Positions 48,430 to 59,100 of a DNA stretch of 64,000 bases are shown piece after piece. Within the stretch, counting starts at the first letter, position 1, and each line of letters starts with the position of its first letter. Location of the stretch: positions 186,001 through 250,000 of the forward strand of contig OZ234504.1 of assembly GCA_965153455.1 (NCBI GenBank), given 5' to 3'. The DNA is from Sphagnum compactum (lineage: Eukaryota; Bryophyta; Sphagnopsida; Sphagnales). The position numbers and the translations under genes are program-made. The notes under the pieces are model-generated. The model was not told where the DNA came from, did no database searches, and saw nothing but the letters and a program-made list of their open reading frames with translations.

Positions 48430-51033
48430 CTAACGATGCTTGTTCTGCCTCCGTTGTCAAAAATGTACCTGGTGGATTCTGCACGGAAGATGAACTCGAG
48501 ACTGATGAGCTCGAGTTGGCGATGTCTGTGCCGTTGGGCTATTTGAAGAAGGAAACGTGAAACGTGACGATAAGTGTCTCTGCGACTGCTTTTGCTTTCG
48601 CTCCTGTGGTCCCTCTTCTCTGCCGACCTACACAGATACCCAGACCACGAATAGATGGGAGTATAATAAGGGCTAGTGGCCCTGCTCCTCCCACATCCGT
48701 ACCCACGATTGCCCCTGTACTCCACCCGCTTGAGTGATGCTGACCGATTACCTGTCAACCCGTAAGTGGGGTGCCACGCAGGAGTGGATTTCCGGCGAAT
48801 GAAGAAGCGTTAAACCTTGTGGTAAGAACTGTTGGAATGAGGCCCTGCAAATTGTTCTCCGAGACGTTGAAGGTCTCAAGGTTGGTGAGACCGCCCGGAG
48901 TTCTTGGAATGGAACCGTTGAGCTTGTTATTTCCGAGATCCGAATTCTGCGACGGTGTCAAGTTTCCCGAGCTTAAAGGGATGGTCCCTTGGAAAGCATT
49001 CTGTTGCAGAAAAAACTCGTGAAGCTGCTCTCCCTGTGAAACTTCCGCTGGGATTTCTCCCATCCGATTGTATCTGTCCGGACTAAGATAGGACGGCCTG
49101 CTATAGTTTGCCAGGTCTGGAGGAATGCTGCCAGAAAGTTGGTTCCTGCCGACGTCAGGTTCTTCGAGGTTGGAGAGTGCACCGAGCTCGATTGGGATCC
49201 ACCCGTTAAGCTGATTGTTCCTCCGCGACGGAACTGCAAGATTGAAGTCCTTGCCGATTGGCACGGCTATCTGGCCAGAAAGAAGATTGTTGGACAGAGA
49301 CGGAGAAGATAACTTTGAGAGGGCACCGAGATCTGTCGGAATGGTGCCGTTGAGGCCATTTCCCCTGACAAAGAAAGCTTCCGGGCCGGCAGAAGTAGCA
49401 AATCCTACAGGAATTTCACCGATCGGCCCACCGGATAGTTGTTTGCGAGACAGAAACTCTGCAGATTGCTAAGTGAGGTGTATGAAGAAGGAATGCTTCC
49501 TGTCAAATTTTGGTTGCTGAGATCCGGCGTTTGCAAACGTACGCAGTTTCCCAGCTTAACAGGGAGGTTTCCAGACGGTTGGTTCCCACTCAAGTCCAGA
49601 AATTGAAGATGCTGGAGAGACCCGAAAGATGAGGGGATGGTACCTCACAGTTGATTTCTTCGCAGATTGAGAACTTGAAGCTTGTAACAAAGAGAGAGAT
49701 TTCCGGGAATCTATCCGGTCGGATTATTCGGAGCCCCTGACAAAACATTCGATTTGGAAAGTCGTCCGAACTCCGCAGGAACAGATCCGGACGACTGGTT
49801 TCTGTCCGAGGAGACGTACGTCGGATTGACCGTATCTCCGATGCCTGTGGGGATGGAACCTGAGAACTGATTCGAAGAGAGGGAGGGAATCTGAAGAGCC
49901 GTGAGTTGTGTCCGGTTCCATGGAATAGATTGGTTGAGGCTGTTCCCGTGCAGGTCCAGGATTTGCAACATCTTCCAACTGAAAATGGATGGAGGAATGC
50001 TACCGGAGAGAAGATTTTGCGAGAAATTCGAGTTCTCCAGGTACACCATCTGGGTGCCGAATGTGGATGGAATGGGACCGGAGAAAGAGTTTCCACCCCT
50101 TGAAACTTCCGGTGAGGAAACCACGTTGCCGAGCTGCTCTGGCAGGGACCCGTTGAGTTGATTGTTGTCCCGTTGCAAGATTTGAAGCTCCGCAAGATTG
50201 TTGAAGTTCAATTTTATGCCACCTAAGAAACCGTTGCCTCCCAGGCCTAAGGTTTGAAGCTTACTGCAATTGCTGAGGTTTCATGGAATTGTGCCGGAGA
50301 GCTATTTCTGGTTCCACGTTAAGTCCTGAAGATTCGACGAGCCCCTTAGCTCTGATGGCAACTCTCCGGTGAGGAAGTTTTGTTGGAGTGCTACGGTTGT
50401 GAGAACAGAACGATTTCCCACGCCTGGTGGAATGGTACCTGTGACGAGATTCCTCGACCGATCGAGGATGCGCAGTCTTTTGAGATTACCGATCTGAACT
50501 GGTATGCTTCCTGTGAGACTCTTAGATGCCAGATGTAGAACCTCCGGCTGCTGCAGAGCTCCTGATCCGGTGACGATCTCGGCTGGAATGGGATCGGAGA
50601 AATCGTTCTCTTACCAGTAGAGAGCTCGCAGTTCTGAGCAGTTAGCGAGCGATGGCGGAATAGTACCGCTCTAATGATTTCCTCGAAGTCTTAGGATCTG
50701 AAGTTGTCCCAGATTCCCCACTGCCTCTGAAAGGTATCCTCGCAATTCAGCTCCGTGCAGATGAATCGCTGACACGCGCGACTGTTAATCGACATCGGTG
50801 CATGTGACACCTCTCCGGCTGCTGCAAAAACTGCTCGCATTCGCCACCGCTGCCGTCGTCGTCGTCGTCAAACTGCTCAATACGCCATGAGAATTGTTCG
50901 ATGCAGCACGAATCTCCGACGAAGCTGCAATGCCTGTCTGTGTATTCTGTTGCTGTGCTTCTTGTGCTCCTCCCACGCTCGGGAAGACTAGCAGGTTGCT
51001 CACTAGAACAAACGCTAGTAGTATTATTAGCAC
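48430..51033 (-). pseudogene. LRR receptor-like kinase pseudogene (ectodomain to juxtamembrane)
   Basis: This was a plasma-membrane receptor kinase with an extracellular LRR domain. On the minus strand a signal peptide (MLIILLAFVLVSNLLVFPSV) is followed by an LRRNT-like motif (GVTCTDVD, stop, then QSRVSAIHL) and about twenty 24-residue LRRs with the plant consensus (for example LSGSIPPSIF, LNGSLPEQLG, LTGSIPVQIG). A degenerate transmembrane segment (GAIVGTDVGGAGPLALIIL) and a Ser-rich juxtamembrane stretch follow. At least seven in-frame stops (after TCTDVD, GNH, ALYW, NQK, SGTIP, NNPTG, NQL) and a frameshift near 49440 kill it. No kinase motifs can be read downstream. GC content is higher than its surroundings. 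Most breaks are single substitutions. Confidence 0.88.
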
Positions 51034-52389
51034 CCGGAGATTGCTGCTCGCCGCCTCCGTAGCAGCCAGACACTTTCAGCTCTTCTTTTGTTTCTCCCTT
51101 CTGATCTCGTGTGCGTTACCTCGGCCTGTCTGTGTCTGTCTTTCCTTGCAAGTTCCTGTTTGTGCAGCTTCTTCTCCTTCTACTCCTTTCTCCTACTCCT
51201 CCTAGTGTAAATATGCTTGAAACCAGCTTCTGGCAAGTCCTGTAAATCCTCCTCACATCCTCGCTGATCAGTGTTCTTCCGCTCGCTTGTCGATCGTCGA
51301 CAACATGCTTCAAGATCATGTAATTTAAAATTAAGCGAATGCTCCTGCTGCAATCATTCTTGAAGATGATGAACTCGTGCAACTCAAAACTGGCAAACAA
51401 TAAGTGTTCGCAGAGCTCTCCTACTGTAATTGCTTCTTGCAATTTGCACCTAGTGTCAAATCCTGCGCTGGACTACTGACTGCTGCTGCAAACCTGTAGA
51501 GAGAAACAAAACATTCCGACGACAACCAGCTCCAAAACAACTCCAACACAAATGGGTGGAGCTTAATCTGCGCGAGCAGCGTCAATGATTCCTTCTGGAC
51601 GTATCAAACTCTGCAGGCGGTGTCAGGATCCGACGACAGGAACTCCGGATTCGAGGATTACTGGCATTCTGCTTGCATATTCCCAGATTCATCCTTCTCT
51701 TTCTCCGGTGAAAATCTTTAATCCGATGCACTACTACTGCATGCTGTTCCGATGTGGGAACAAGATTCTGAGAAGAAGCAATCCTACACATAATTTCCGG
51801 GTTCTCCGTTTACCCGAGTCTCTCACGACCGGCAGCTGCAGAATTGATCGTGGACGGTGCACTGTCAAACTACAAACATTGTTCAACAAACAAAGAAATT
51901 TGTTTTTCCCTACTTGCAGCGAGCTTCCTCCTCCTCCTCTTCTTCCTCTTCCATAAACATATTCTCTTCTTCATCACCTGAATTCTCTAGCTAGTTTGCA
52001 ACTACCTTGCCGCTAGACAGCCGCACTCTCTCCTCCTCCCTTCTCTGGATCCAAAAAAAAATCATAAATCTCAGACAGATTCAAACACTGAAAACAAACA
52101 AACTTCTCGGTGAAAGGAAGTGAAGTTTCAGCACCACGACCTCCGGATTCTCATGACAGGCCGAAGTGAGCAGCCCATCATAAAAGAAAAATATGGATGC
52201 TTTGAAACACTCTTGCACACAACAGTGTCAGCAAAAACTTAGCAGCACTAGATCACAGAAGCTCACCAAAAAGCTCATCAAAGAAAGCTCTCTGTTTTTT
52301 CTTCTCTCTTTCATGTATTTTTCTATTTGGCAACGAGTAGCTTTCTGCACAACCGCTTTGTTGTGGAATTCTCCCTTTCTGCACAACAT
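51034..52389. other. Flank of the LRR pseudogene, no other gene recognised
   Basis: The promoter side of the former receptor gene should lie here. Pyrimidine-rich stretches ('ttcttctccttctactcc' near 51170, 'cctcctcctcttcttcc' near 51930) are present. No conserved protein is visible. Confidence 0.4.
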
Positions 52390-53265
52390 AGAAAATAAAC
52401 TCCCTCCCATCCCCCTTCAACATATTTATAAAAAAAACCCTTTAAAGTTCCCCCTGTCCTTAGCCACTCCACAATGAAAAAACAAAATTTTAAAAAAAAT
52501 CATCCCTTTCCCTTTCCCTTCCTCCTTCAACATGTCAAATGAAGGCAAAAAAAACATTAACCTCCACCCCCTTCCCCCTCAACAGTAAAAATAAGAAGAA
52601 AAAAAATCAAGGTGCACCCTTTCCCCCGGTGCACCCTTTCCCCCCGTCCCATAATGAATTTGTAAAAAATTACCCCCTTCCCCTCCCTACCCTCTCCACA
52701 ATGAAAAAAACATTTCCAGAAAAACCCAATGTACCCCTCCCCCTCAACAATCAAAAAAAGAATAAAATAAAAAAATTCAAAGTGCACCCTTTGTCTGGTC
52801 TTTGCTGTGAGGTCTATTGCAGGCCGGTGGGTTTCAACCGACCCCTCCCCCCATAATCAATTTGTAAAAAAAATAACCCCCTACCCTCTCCACAATGAAA
52901 AAAACATTTCCAAAAAACCCTATTAACCCCTTCCCCCCCCCCCCCTCTCAGCCAGCGGCATTACACTCATAATGCCCGGTTCATATAAATAGGTGCACCC
53001 CTTCCCCTTGAACAATCAAAAAATAAATTAAAATAACTCACCTTGCCCCCTTCAATAGTAAAAAGTAGTTTAAAAAAGTTACAAGTAGTAAAAAAAGTAA
53101 ACCCTAATAACAAAAAAGTGGAAAAAAGTCAAAAAAAAACAGCCTGCCATTATGGTCAAACAGCCTGGCATTGCACCTGGGTTTTTTGTGGTCAAACAGC
53201 CTTGAGCCTGCGACCTTATGATTGTAATGCTTAGATCATATGTATAGGCTGTTTCACCATAATGC
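52390..53265 (+). repeat. C-rich/A-rich composite repeat, copy 3 (rearranged)
   Basis: It shares 'ctccctcccatcccccttcaacatatt' and 'tagccactccacaatgaaaaaac' with copy 4, then runs through C-rich blocks to a 3' block. Two 3' ends are visible: one at about 53000 ('ggcattacactcataatgccc') and one at about 53250 ('gatcatatgtatagg'), so two copies have been joined or partly duplicated. A further 'gatcatatgtatagg' lies at about 53310. Confidence 0.7.
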
Positions 53266-53310
53266 CGTGGATGTTTGAAAAAGTAAAAAAAAATAGATCA
53301 TATGTATAGG

Positions 53311-54149
53311 TTTGAACCTGAGTGAAATATGTTCTAAACCATCACAGAGGTACCCTATAGGTACAGGAAGTTGTCTGCATGAAGTTTTGTAATTCCATAA
53401 CTGGAGTTGTATTTTTGTTTGACCATATTAGGTGCACCTTGTGAATTGGCCTCCTGGTCTGCACAGCACTAACCACTGTGCTTATAGGAACTATGGTGAT
53501 GCATTTGAGCATCCATTTAATGCTGTTTCATGCACAAGCATCTGCTTATGTTGACCTCGTTCCTGTGGCAGTTATGCTGGTGGGTTGCAAAACTGGATAT
53601 CCTCATGTTCTAAAGAGCATACCTTAAGGCTTGAAAAACTTCCAAACCAAATTTGCTCTAGACCAGTTGAATGCAATGCTTCTTGCCTCATCAATTTAAA
53701 GACTTGGAAACACTTGAATAAAAACCCTAAACCCAAATTGATATAGACATTACCTGTATATATTGATGAAATTCCTGATTAATACCTGCTGGGCACTAAT
53801 CAGGAATTTCGTGATAGCCCAGAACTGTTGTTGAATTGTTCTGGGGTTGTATTACGTATGCGCCTTTCGGATTAGGGGTTCCCCCAATCTGCCATCTAAT
53901 TTGCACTTGGCACCCTAAACCCATTTGCCACAACACCATGAGAAGAGTAAACCTGAGTTAGTTGGCAGCGAGGTGCAACCAAAGTGCAATGAGACTTTAA
54001 CAGAAACTATAAGGAGGCAACATAGAGCTCACCTGTTTCACCAGCAAAATGCTAATGCACAGATGCAACTACATATTTCTCTTAAGGATCAGATATAAGT
54101 TGGCCCAGAAGCTTTGAAGCATTGTACATTGCCACACCCTAGATATCAA
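53311..54149. other. Intergenic DNA, no gene recognised
   Basis: Nothing recognisable apart from a small inverted repeat around 'aatcaggaatttcgtga' / 'aaattcctgatt' near 53770-53810. Confidence 0.4.
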
Positions 54150-55127
54150 AGTTTAGGTTAGTTTAATTAAGTTTATTTTATTTTAGCTCAGATTTAATTA
54201 ATTAAACCAACCCTAACCCCCCTATGAACTTGTCCCACAAAAAAACCCCTTTCATCCCTTTTCAACATAGAAAAAAAACCCAAAAAATACTCCCTCCCAT
54301 CCCTTTTCAACAAACCCTAAACAAAAAAACCCCTCTCATCCCTTTTCAACATAGAAAATAAACTCCCTCCCATCCCCCTTCAACATATTTATAAAAAAAA
54401 CCCTTTCAAGTTCCCCGTGTCCCTAGCCACTCCACAATGAAAAAACAAAATTTTAAAAAAAATCATCCTTTTCCCTTTCCTTTCCTCCTTCCACATGTCA
54501 AATGAAGGCAAAAAAAAACATTAACCTCCACCCCCTCCCCCTCAACAGTCAAAAAAAGAAAAAAAAAATCAACCTGCACCCTTTCCCCCGGTGCACCCTA
54601 AACCCCCGTCCCATAATGAATTTGTAAAAAAACCCTAAACCCCCGGTGAACCCCTCCCTAGCCACTCCACAATGAAAAAACATTTCTAAATGTACCCCTT
54701 TCCCCCCTCCTCCTTCCACCTTTTCATACATCTGGGGAAAAAAAAAACATTAACTTCCACCCCCCCCCCCCCCTCAACAGTAAAAAAAAGAAGAAAAAAA
54801 TCAACCTGCACCCTTTCAAGTCCCCCGTCGCACAATGAATAGAACCCTTCACCCTGGCCCTTCTCAACAGTAAAAAGTAATTTAAGAAAGTTACAACCAG
54901 TAAAAAATAATAAAAAGTAACAAACCTTACCCCTTTCAGTAGTAAAAAGTAACTTACAAAACTTACAACTAGTAAAAAAAGTAACTAAAAGTAACAAAAA
55001 GTAACTAAAGTCAACAAATACAGCCACAACATTATACTCAAACAGCCAGGCACTGCAACGTTTTTTTCCTGGTCAAACAGCCACCAGCCACTGGCATTAT
55101 GCTCATAATGCCCGGATCATACCTTAA
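54150..55127 (+). repeat. C-rich/A-rich composite repeat, copy 4
   Basis: It starts with the AT-rich leader ('tttaggttagtttaattaag'), runs through 'attaaaccaaccc', several C-rich blocks and the A-rich block 'aagttacaaccagtaaaaaa', and ends near 55127. Its 3' hairpin is GGCATTAT-gctc-ATAATGCC followed by 'cggatcat'. About 975 bp, the most complete copy. Confidence 0.8.
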
Positions 55128-56100
55128 GGTATCGTCTAGAATCGATTCGCCTCCTCATTTAGGGTTTTCGGTGTCCCTTGTTCACTTGTGCCATTCATTG
55201 CCAGGGCAATCCTTCTTTGAAAATCTTCAGTGTTTAGTTGAGTGTGTCATCTTTATGTCTTACCTCCCTAGCATGAAGTTTTTTTCCTCCTTGCAAGTTT
55301 CTTGTTCTCCTCATCATAAAAATATTTTGTTTGGACATATTCATGATTGCTGCTCATAATTGTCGTGAGGCACATCAAAGTTCTACAATTCATTGGAAGG
55401 CTTTCAAAATCCAGAACTGGTTTCACATAACAATAGCCTTTCAATTGCTCAGCTATTCATCCGAGAACTGTCAAAACTGAGAACTGGATTTCAGCCAACA
55501 ACAACAGCCTTCACCATTTTCAAAGAGTCAATTACCTCTAAACCTCTTCAAAGAGAGACAATTGAAAAGCGCTTCAACCTCTAACAAGGAAAAACTAGAA
55601 CTAAGAGCAAAAACAACAATTCCCAGCAATTACTCCTGATTTCCAGATACAAATGAAACCACACAAATGTAACAATCAGTAACCTATCCATCTTGTCGGT
55701 CACCGCAGGAAAGTTAACTCTTGGGCATGTGAAGACTTTCAGGATTCCCCGATGGGACAAGGATGTGCAGACAACCTGCACTGGAAAGCATGAGATCAAT
55801 ACAGTAGGATTGCAAATTACCCCGATGATACTGATGCAGGTCTAGAAGCAGGCAGAGAGGTGACTATAGAGACTGTTAAGCAGACATATGAGTTGCAGGC
55901 AACAGGTCACAGCAGCATAGGCAAGATATCAGATGTGTTGCAGGAAGAGAACGCAAATACTCATTACTGTACAGTACACAAGTGAAATACATTCCAAAAC
56001 ACCATCATGCTACTGTCAATGAACTGGAACCAAACTCGTGCTCACCTAGTCTATGAATGAGCCTTGATTATTGGAGAAATTTGGGGCAGTCTATTGGTGG
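55128..56100. other. 3' flank of CWC22, no other gene recognised
   Basis: The minus-strand CWC22 stop is at 56101-56103, so its 3' UTR and polyadenylation site should be in the right part of this stretch. Open frames are short and unrecognised. Confidence 0.4.
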
Positions 56101-59100
56101 TCATTTCCTCTTCCTTCTCTTCCTTTCCTTTTCATCCTCACTGTCATCACTATCCCTTTCTGAACTTTCACTATCACCGCTGTCAGGCTCACTCTCGCTG
56201 GAGCTCCTGCCTCCTGAAGTTTCAGAATCACCTCCAAGACCTTCAACATCACTCTCGCTTTCCACCGGTTTATGCTGATTCATAATAAGCCGTGGCATGT
56301 TCTTGAGGTATTCACGTAAGTTATCTGTAAGACCACCCAGTCCAATGGACGTGAAGAAGTTGATGGCAAAGCGTGTATTCTTTGGGTTGTCTTTTGGAAA
56401 CACCCCATCAAAATAGTCCTGCATCTCTGGGTCACTCAAGCGCTCATTGAGCTTTCGCAGTCCCAAATGCTCTGAGAGTTCCTGTGGACAAAAACCATGC
56501 ACAAACGCAGAAGCATTTTCTTCATTCCCCAAAGTTCCCAAACTAGGGTTTACTGACCAACTACCAAGATGAACCCTCTTGTCAATCAGCTTGGCAATAA
56601 CCCGGCAATCACCCATTCCAGGAGAACATCAATTAGTATCGTGAGACATGTATTTCGTGTATCATTCAAAGAGAAAAAAACAATTTTAAACCCGTCATCA
56701 AAGAATAGAATGAAATTGTTAGGTGATGGGTGGGTACAATGCATATGACCAAAGCAAGGACATGACATTAGTCTAGTCAAGAGTTCCACATCAAACAGCA
56801 TAGCTGCAGCATGCAGACACTTCCCCACAGGGTCTTGACTAGAAATGGGCCAGTATACAGCTCCCCAAATGAAAGAGCATAACCTCATACCTGGAACAAG
56901 ATCTTGATGAAAATACGGGATGAAGATGTTGTATCCTCCTCAGTGAGACGAATGTAAGCCAGTGATTGCCATGGAAGTGCATCTGTACCTAGCAAATGAG
57001 CAAAAAACTTTGCTACATTTCGAAGCTTGTTGGTCTCCAAACGATGGATCATTGAGTACTGCTTCACAAAGCAGTCATCAAAGTTTTGCTGGTAGATCCT
57101 GTTTACCATACAAAACCTTTGACCCAAGAGACCGTAGTACCGCAGATACGTCCTCTCCTGGCTACAACATTCGAGTAGCATCACACATAACTCCACCTGC
57201 ATTCCACAAGTTTCAAGTAAGTGTCAGTACCTTCTCAAACAGCACAAGGTCCATATTTGGTCGAAGAGAAGGAGAGCACACCCTCCATAGACAATCCCAG
57301 ACAAATTAAGCAAAAGATCTAAGGGAGAAAAGACCTCTTGCCCAGGCTCCAGCTTGATTTTGAGAAGCTTGTGACCTGCTTCTTCAAAGTCAACACTGGA
57401 CATTATCGTCAGGTAAATTGTACGCCTCAAATTAACTAAATTTGTCTCTGTTTCATCCTGTATCTGCATACGTGCCTCCCCTCTCCTCCTCGTCTTCATC
57501 ATCAGAATCCTCCTCTGATTCATCCTCCTCCCCTCGTGCTTCCTCAGTATCATCACCCTCTCCACCGTCAGATTCAACGCCCAGTATCTCTTTCTTGATT
57601 GCACCATACTTCTTCTCATTCTCCTCAAAGTCAGGATCCAACTTGAAGATGTCTGCAAATTATTACAAAGATCCATCAAACAGTGAAGACAAGTTGTCAG
57701 GTTTTATGTCGTGATGACATGCCTACAACATAACAAAAAATGAAATTGAAATCAAAATAGCCATGGACAATTACACTAGCGCGTGAAGTTCAATGGCAGT
57801 TTTTTCAGAATTCAGACTGGATTTAGAATTAGGAACCCTCAACTCTGCACTTGAGCTTGCCTACACAGTCCCTCCCAAATAAGATATCTTTCATAAGAAT
57901 AGAGAAATTTCCGTTCTCACGATGAAGAAGAAACAGCAAGGCTAACACTTCCTCAGGAAGCCACAGAAAGAACCAAACAAGGGGAGACAAAAAACAAAAC
58001 AAAACAAAAAACAAAAAAAATAAAAAAAAACACACACACACTAGCAGTATGAACAAAAGTGCCAGTCTCACACCTGTTTAGGGACCATCAACAGTAGTAT
58101 GTATGATAGTGACTTGACTATCACAACTTCCCCACTGACTTCATCAGCTCCCTACAATGGGTAAAGGCCGGTGACAAGCACCATCCTGCGAACTGAGTTT
58201 CTGCTGCAATTCCGGAAGCAACGGGAAGACTCAGCCATACTACTGGCTAGCAACAGACCCCACAACAAAGACTAGACAAAGAAACAAAGAAAGACAGAAA
58301 GGGAAAAGAACAAGGAAGGACTAAGAACAAGTGGGCTCACAGGAAGCTCCCCACTTACATGACCCGAAGCAAAATCATTCTGAAAATGCCAAAAGCGAAA
58401 ATTCCAAACAGGAATTTTTCTTTAAGAACCAACCCTCTAGTTCCCTTAAGAAGAACTTTAAAAGGGTAGCCTTTTGCCTTCAGAAAGACAATAAGACTGA
58501 CCATCTGGAAGACAAAAAACTTCTTACAACTACAAAGTCTCAAGAATCTGTAAAATTGACTATTGACAACCCCCAGCTTCGCAGTCATTGAGATATTGGA
58601 ATGAACATGAGGCATTCTAATCATTTCAATACCTGCATACTCTGGTTGAGAGCGTTTGTCAAAAATGTCACAGGATAAACCTTGAGGACTCTGGCTCACA
58701 GTCAGATCCAAGAAATTACAAGAGAAGCCTTTAGATGTACAATTCAACTCGCAAGAGGTTTTTGGGTATATGCCGCTACCAAAAGAGTCTTGGTTAAGGT
58801 ACATGAAGTTCTCAAAATCTGGAAAATTAGGAACAAAAAGATCATACACAAACCTACGAACCAAGGACAAACTATGAAGCACAACAGGACATGTGTTACT
58901 CTTCAAGAGACGCTTAATGAAATCAAACTCATAGGTGAAGAGATAGAAATTAGCCAAATAGACCGCACAATTTGTACCCATGGGGATACCAATGCATTGT
59001 CTATAAACACCCTGACCAAAACAAAGAAACAAATTGTCTAATAAGAAATCCAGCCAAGAGATCAAATCTGAAGCCTCTGCAACTTTGAAGCTATGAAACG

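Noticed and set aside
48000-48430. Possible kinase domain of the LRR pseudogene (an HGD-like triplet in one frame)
   Set aside because: No glycine loop, catalytic Lys or DFG motif can be found in register; the match is too weak.
52539-52856. Proline/lysine-rich 105-codon frame
   Set aside because: It is the translation of alternating C-rich and A-rich repeat blocks.
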